From the NCBI GenBank assembly GCA_002436415.1, contig DJMA01000032.1, positions 46,216 through 110,215 on the forward strand: a stretch of 64,000 nt of DNA, in the 5' to 3' direction. The notes under the pieces are model-generated. The model worked only from the letters and a program-made list of their open reading frames with translations. It was not told the origin of the DNA and ran no database searches. Positions 60,144-64,000 of the stretch are shown here, in pieces. This DNA is from Bdellovibrionaceae bacterium UBA6502. Lineage in GTDB: Bacteria > Bdellovibrionota > Bdellovibrionia > Bdellovibrionales > UBA840. The stretch's first letter is position 1. Every line of letters starts with the position of its first letter. Position numbers and translations under genes: made by a program.

Positions 60144-61239
60144 ACTGGAAATTTTCTTTGCTCTATTGGCTGTGCTTATCTTCACAATAGGTAACTACAT
60201 ACTTGAATATCGAGACTTGAGTTTAGCACTTGTGTTGGGATTTGGTTTTTCAATTTATGCTTTATCCTATCAAAAAAGACCAGAGATAAGCTCTTTCTGT
60301 TTAGGCCTGTTTCCTTTATTAGCTAGCCTACTTGGCTATCATTTTGAAGTGCTTTTGTTTTTACCGCTTTTGTGTATTAATGATCGTTTTTACCAAAACA
60401 AAGCTTGGTTGATCGCATTTTTTATTTGTCTGTTTATGCCTGTTTTTAGTCTGGGCTCGGAAGTTGAGCATATGAATAAATTATTAATTCTAGGTCCAGC
60501 ACTATCGATTCTAGTGTTGCGATACACTCAATCGAAAAACGAAAGACTGTTTTTAGAAACTCTATGCGTTTTGCCACTGGTGTTTTTAACAGGAGATATT
60601 CAGGCCGACCTGTCTTTGCAGTTAGTGTTTGGCTTTTTAATACTTTTAGGAATTTTAAATCGCCAGCCATCGTTTTTTATTATAGCTAGTATTTTGTTAT
60701 CCCAAAGTTTTATTGATCTATCTACACCGATAAAACTTGCGCTGTTACTCACAGGCATTAGTGGTGTTTTTGGAAGTATCATCTTTTTAAGCTCCATTTT
60801 CCTTTTTGCCCAGGCAAATATTTACTATCCGATAGCGGCGGGAATTACTTGTATTGTAGTAATCTCTCGCGTTTTGGAAGAGCGGCAAGGAAACTTTCTA
60901 GATAGGGCTTGGGTTTTTGCCCTTCCAAGTCTTATATATGCTCTGTTAAATTTGGAACTACAAATGTCCATAGAGGTTCTTATTTGTTTAGTGCTTGGTG
61001 TGATTTGTATTATCGCTCTAGAGTTTACTCGCCACCTTTTTTGCGAAAAAATATATTCAACAAAAACGGCTTTCAAAGAATTAGAAGTATCCAAAGAGTC
61101 TGTAGAATTAAAACCAGAACTTGAGACGAATTGGAACAATAATTTAGCTCCTACTTCTAGTCGATTCATCCGTTACTATGAATATGGCTTAGGTGTGATT
61201 TCAACAGGATTTGTATTGTTATGGTTTTATTTCAACTAG
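60130..61239 (+). CDS. Multi-spanning membrane protein, possible antiporter-like subunit
   Basis: This protein of 369 residues has about ten membrane helices up to residue 310, a hydrophilic cytoplasmic segment (about 310-345, KAFKELEVSKESVELKPELE) and a final helix. The length, helix number and place in the cluster resemble the antiporter-like complex I subunits (NuoL, M, N), but the conserved Lys and Glu of their proton channels are not clearly recognisable, so I do not assign the family. The chosen ATG at 60130 overlaps the previous gene by 14 bp; a TTG at 60109 is an alternative. It overlaps the next gene by 19 bp. Confidence 0.6.
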   Translation: MRKNRLEIFFALLAVLIFTIGNYILEYRDLSLALVLGFGFSIYALSYQKRPEISSFCLGLFPLLASLLGYHFEVLLFLPLLCINDRFYQNKAWLIAFFICLFMPVFSLGSEVEHMNKLLILGPALSILVLRYTQSKNERLFLETLCVLPLVFLTGDIQADLSLQLVFGFLILLGILNRQPSFFIIASILLSQSFIDLSTPIKLALLLTGISGVFGSIIFLSSIFLFAQANIYYPIAAGITCIVVISRVLEERQGNFLDRAWVFALPSLIYALLNLELQMSIEVLICLVLGVICIIALEFTRHLFCEKIYSTKTAFKELEVSKESVELKPELETNWNNNLAPTSSRFIRYYEYGLGVISTGFVLLWFYFN

Positions 61240-62255
61240 CACTTTGTGTTTTATGTAGTCTACTTTCATTAGAAGTATTCTCTGGATTAGAGGGAAACTA
61301 CATGGCTTTTTTGTGGATGCTGTTTTTTGTGATCAGTATTCGTGGTAAGTCTTTAAACTACATTAAATTGGAAAGAGTCTATATTGGCATATATAGCGTT
61401 TCAATCCTTGCCCTATATTGTTTTCCTGAAAAGATAAGCAGCCTACATTTGATTAACTTTATGTGCGCAGGTAATCTGCTAGCTTATTTACTTTGCTCTG
61501 GCTTTGCAAAAAAGAAGATAAGTCTATCGCTGATGGGCCTTTTGTTTTGGACCTTTTTAAATCAAGCATACATATATAGCTTTTTTACCGAAGGAAGAGA
61601 AAGCTTTCTTGTCTCGATAGGCTTAATGCTGGTACTTAGTTTCATTTTTCAGTTTATTTTTTCAGAAGAAAAAGACTACTTGAGTACCATTTTACTAGCT
61701 CGGCCAGCCTTACTATTAATTTCTTCCATGTGTATACTCAAATACATTGGTATGAGGTTTAGCAGTGATCAGTCTTTAGCGCTTCACAACTTGATTTTAT
61801 TTTTATTAATTTGTTTGGAACTTTTCAAAACCAATTTATTTAAGGATCAATTACGCAAGCTTAGTCTATCCATGTTATTGATGCTGTTCTCACTTTATAG
61901 TTTATATTGTTTAGACATTATTAATTCTGACAAAGTCTTTTTAGTTGCTTGTATGCTGATGGGGCTTCAGTTTGCTTTTTTTCAGTCCAAAGAAAATTTT
62001 AGAAAAATCTATCGAATTAGCTTAGTTGCAACGATCGCTTGTTTGTTATTGGGTGTATTCATGGCTAAAGAAGATTTGGCCTTCAAGGAACTCTCCTTTG
62101 TTTTTGGTGCAGCCATTGGAGGATTGGGTTTAAACAATTCATCAAACCAGTTGAAAACACAAGTATCCAGATATGGTATGAAATTAAGTAGCTTACAATT
62201 ATCAGGGGCCGTGATTGGTTTATTCATTGTTTTAGGAGGAGCGCTGTGGAGATAA
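61221..62255 (+). CDS. Multi-spanning membrane protein, possible antiporter-like subunit
   Basis: This 344-residue protein has about ten membrane helices. The region FKDQLRKLSLSMLLMLFSLYSL (about residues 213-234) loosely matches the DLKRLLAYSSI... helix of antiporter-like complex I subunits; this is suggestive, not proof. No soluble domain. It overlaps the previous gene by 19 bp and the next by 10 bp. It could be the second of three large subunits of a diverged membrane arm. Confidence 0.6.
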   Translation: MVLFQLALCVLCSLLSLEVFSGLEGNYMAFLWMLFFVISIRGKSLNYIKLERVYIGIYSVSILALYCFPEKISSLHLINFMCAGNLLAYLLCSGFAKKKISLSLMGLLFWTFLNQAYIYSFFTEGRESFLVSIGLMLVLSFIFQFIFSEEKDYLSTILLARPALLLISSMCILKYIGMRFSSDQSLALHNLILFLLICLELFKTNLFKDQLRKLSLSMLLMLFSLYSLYCLDIINSDKVFLVACMLMGLQFAFFQSKENFRKIYRISLVATIACLLLGVFMAKEDLAFKELSFVFGAAIGGLGLNNSSNQLKTQVSRYGMKLSSLQLSGAVIGLFIVLGGALWR

Positions 62256-63541
62256 TCTTTGGACCTATTTTTCCTTCTATTCTAGCACTACTTTTTTTCT
62301 TTCTTTTTGCTGGTGCAGAATCACGTATTAGCGATAGTTGGCTACAAAAAAGTTTTTATCTGTTTTTAGTTCTTCAATCTATTTGTTTATTTGGTGGTTT
62401 AAGTAACTCATGGTTTCAGTGGGAGCTCTATCAGCCGGAGCCTCTTTTAAGCTCTTTGTTTTACATTGGATTTTTAGGCTGGGTACTGATTTCTAGGTAC
62501 CAAGTTGAAACTCTACCATTGGATAATATATTAGATAAATGCCAAGTATTAGTTTTGGGCTTTTTGGCTCTGGCAGTGGATTCCAGCTTCTTGGTATTCT
62601 TAGTTGCCTGTGTTTACTTTTTAAAGGACACCTGGAGTTTAAATAATAGAGGAAACGAGAGTCTGGGTTTAGGACTCTTGTTCTGTCTTTCACTATTATG
62701 GTTCTTTTCACCACAAGACTCTGAAGTGCTTTATCCGTCTCGCTTGTGTTCTTTTGTATTTCTATTCTTTTTATCTTTTCGATCATTTTATTTAAATGTT
62801 AATGACCAAAGGAAAAAGGGGTTTATAGATTTATGGTTTCACTATGTTCTTGGCTTTCTAATTCTTATAAACTACTCCTCGCAGGTATTTTCCAAAGGTT
62901 TTGGATTGGACCTAGTAAAAACTAATTACATGAATTTGGTTTTTATTTCTCTCGCCGCCTTGGTAATCTTACTAAGCCTGGTAATTTACCGAGAAAAAAA
63001 GGCCATGGTAGTTTTAGGGGCATGGATACAGCTTAGTTTTCTAATTCATTTAATTGATAGTAGGAGCTTGGTTTTCAATGAGGCAAATAATTACTCGCTG
63101 TTTATCGGATCAAGTTTTCTCGGGCTCTTTTTAATGGGCTGGATATTGAGTCGTTATATACAAAACCTCAGTACGAGTATTGCGGATTTGCAGATAAAAC
63201 TAGAAAAGATGCATAAGCTAGAGTTTGGCTTTTTAGTTTTTGGTTTTATTCTGGGTGGTTTTTTGTTTTTTGCTCCAAAGTGGGAGTCTTTCTTAACAAG
63301 TCCTTATTATGGGCAAGTCTTAAATGCTGGATTTACATCTAGTATTTTAAACCAGCAAGCAGGTCTAATTCTCTTTCTTATGATCGTACAAATTTTTGTT
63401 ATGATATTGGTTTCAAACAAACTCTTACCAGTTAAGACAGTAGGGGATAAATCTTTGGTCAATTATTGGGCAAAGAAAGAATCCTTTTTATTGCTTAGCT
63501 TGTTAGTGCTTGGATTCTTTGCTGCCAATTTGTATAAATAA
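62246..63541 (+). CDS. Multi-spanning membrane protein, possible antiporter-like subunit
   Basis: This 431-residue protein is the largest of the cluster, with about twelve membrane helices. YREKKAMVVLGAWIQLSFLIHLI (roughly residues 248-270) loosely resembles the DLKR.LAYSS.SQ.G.. segment of NuoL/M/N-type subunits; a lateral helix cannot be judged by eye. It starts with GTG, preceded by TAGGAGGA, inside the end of the previous gene. It is the last gene before nuoA, which follows after 27 bp with its own ribosome site and could share the transcript. Confidence 0.62.
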   Translation: MEIIFGPIFPSILALLFFFLFAGAESRISDSWLQKSFYLFLVLQSICLFGGLSNSWFQWELYQPEPLLSSLFYIGFLGWVLISRYQVETLPLDNILDKCQVLVLGFLALAVDSSFLVFLVACVYFLKDTWSLNNRGNESLGLGLLFCLSLLWFFSPQDSEVLYPSRLCSFVFLFFLSFRSFYLNVNDQRKKGFIDLWFHYVLGFLILINYSSQVFSKGFGLDLVKTNYMNLVFISLAALVILLSLVIYREKKAMVVLGAWIQLSFLIHLIDSRSLVFNEANNYSLFIGSSFLGLFLMGWILSRYIQNLSTSIADLQIKLEKMHKLEFGFLVFGFILGGFLFFAPKWESFLTSPYYGQVLNAGFTSSILNQQAGLILFLMIVQIFVMILVSNKLLPVKTVGDKSLVNYWAKKESFLLLSLLVLGFFAANLYK

Positions 63542-63568
63542 AGTCGCGCACTTAAAATTGGAGGACCT

Positions 63569-63946
63569 ATGCTGGAACAACTGTTGCCAGTGTTATTTAT
63601 GGCCATATTCGTAAGTCTGTTTGGAGCAGGCTTATTGTTTGTTGCATCTTTGGTTGGACCTAAACCAAAATCTTTGTCAGAAGCTAAGCTCTCTGCCTAT
63701 GAAAGTGGAACCTATGGGGAATCAGCTGGAAGTACTAAAATTCCAATTAAGTATTACTTAACGGCAATCCTTTTTATCATCTTTGATATTGAAGCCATCT
63801 TTTTATATCCATGGGCAAATGTTTATACAGACTTTATCGACGATGGAATGGGCTTGTTTATCCTTTTAGAAATGGCTGTCTTCATGGCCACTTTATTGTT
63901 CGGACTTTTTTATGTATGGAAAGCCGGCGCTTTGGACTGGGAATAA
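63569..63946 (+). CDS. nuoA: NADH-quinone oxidoreductase subunit A
   Basis: NuoA is a small membrane subunit of respiratory complex I, at the junction with the peripheral arm. This 125-residue protein has three membrane helices and the family signature: AYESGTYGE in the first loop, IPIKYYLTAILFIIFDIEAI in helix 2 with its conserved acid pair, and the following LYPWANVY. GGAGG precedes the ATG. It starts the canonical nuo part, and the next gene begins 3 bp after its stop. Confidence 0.95.
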   Translation: MLEQLLPVLFMAIFVSLFGAGLLFVASLVGPKPKSLSEAKLSAYESGTYGESAGSTKIPIKYYLTAILFIIFDIEAIFLYPWANVYTDFIDDGMGLFILLEMAVFMATLLFGLFYVWKAGALDWE

Positions 63947-63949
63947 TTC

Positions 63950-64000
63950 ATGGGATCAGATTTAATAGAAATTATAATCAATGCCGTAAAAATCATTGCA
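63950..64000 (+). CDS. Start of next nuo gene, possibly nuoH (partial)
   Basis: Only 17 codons are visible, from the ATG at 63950 to the window end (MGSDLIEIIINAVKIIA). The hydrophobic helix with a Lys after short polar residues fits the N-terminus of NuoH, but 17 residues do not identify a family. It follows nuoA after 3 bp and must be co-transcribed. The gene continues outside the window. Confidence 0.45.
   Translation, partial: MGSDLIEIIINAVKIIA

Overview
This 64 kb window looks like the replication-origin neighbourhood of a low-GC, Gram-negative bacterium, most likely a Bdellovibrio-like member of the Bdellovibrionota. The affiliation is inferred from gene content: lipoproteins and SurA-type outer-membrane chaperones, secreted proteases, etfBA, a split ATP synthase, and a bactofilin gene attached to parAB. 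No rRNA or tRNA gene was seen.

Layout. 1-842 has no convincing gene but carries short tandem repeats. 843-11032 is mixed accessory DNA: an FHA protein and an alpha/beta hydrolase, an XRE regulator, a secreted subtilase, a small conserved-looking protein, a Ser-rich secreted protein, a large SNF2 helicase, and an off-origin cluster of DnaA-box-like sites. 11455-21836 is a plus-strand housekeeping run: etfBA, a lysophospholipid acyltransferase-like protein, three consecutive parvulin isomerases (the last SurA-like), pdxA, a phosphohexomutase and a shortened uvrA. 22090-23183 holds a lipoprotein and a 53-residue membrane-anchored small protein.

23258-34546 is one nearly gap-free minus-strand series: dnaA, dnaN, recF, gyrB, gyrA, a TPR lipoprotein, then the ATP synthase F0 genes atpZ, atpI-like, atpB and atpE. 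The dnaA-dnaN gap contains a textbook-like unwinding module: AT-rich DNA, five TAG trinucleotides, a short GC-rich spacer and a DnaA box. From 34783 to 44527 genes run the other way: rpmH, rnpA, yidD, yidC, khpB, mnmE, mnmG, then four parS sites around a small lipoprotein gene, then parA, parB and a bactofilin gene with overlapping reading frames. 44858-50604 encodes the remaining ATP synthase subunits (b', b, delta, alpha, gamma, beta, epsilon).

50607-58389 carries a NagZ-like glycosidase, an outer-membrane barrel candidate, an M13-like secreted metallopeptidase and mfd. The most unusual part is 58475-63541: seven tightly overlapping genes for multi-spanning membrane proteins directly upstream of nuoA. 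One is a divergent NuoH/HyfC-type subunit and others loosely resemble antiporter-like or NuoK-like subunits. I interpret the set as a divergent, possibly undescribed complex-I-like membrane arm next to the normal nuo operon, which continues past the window end.
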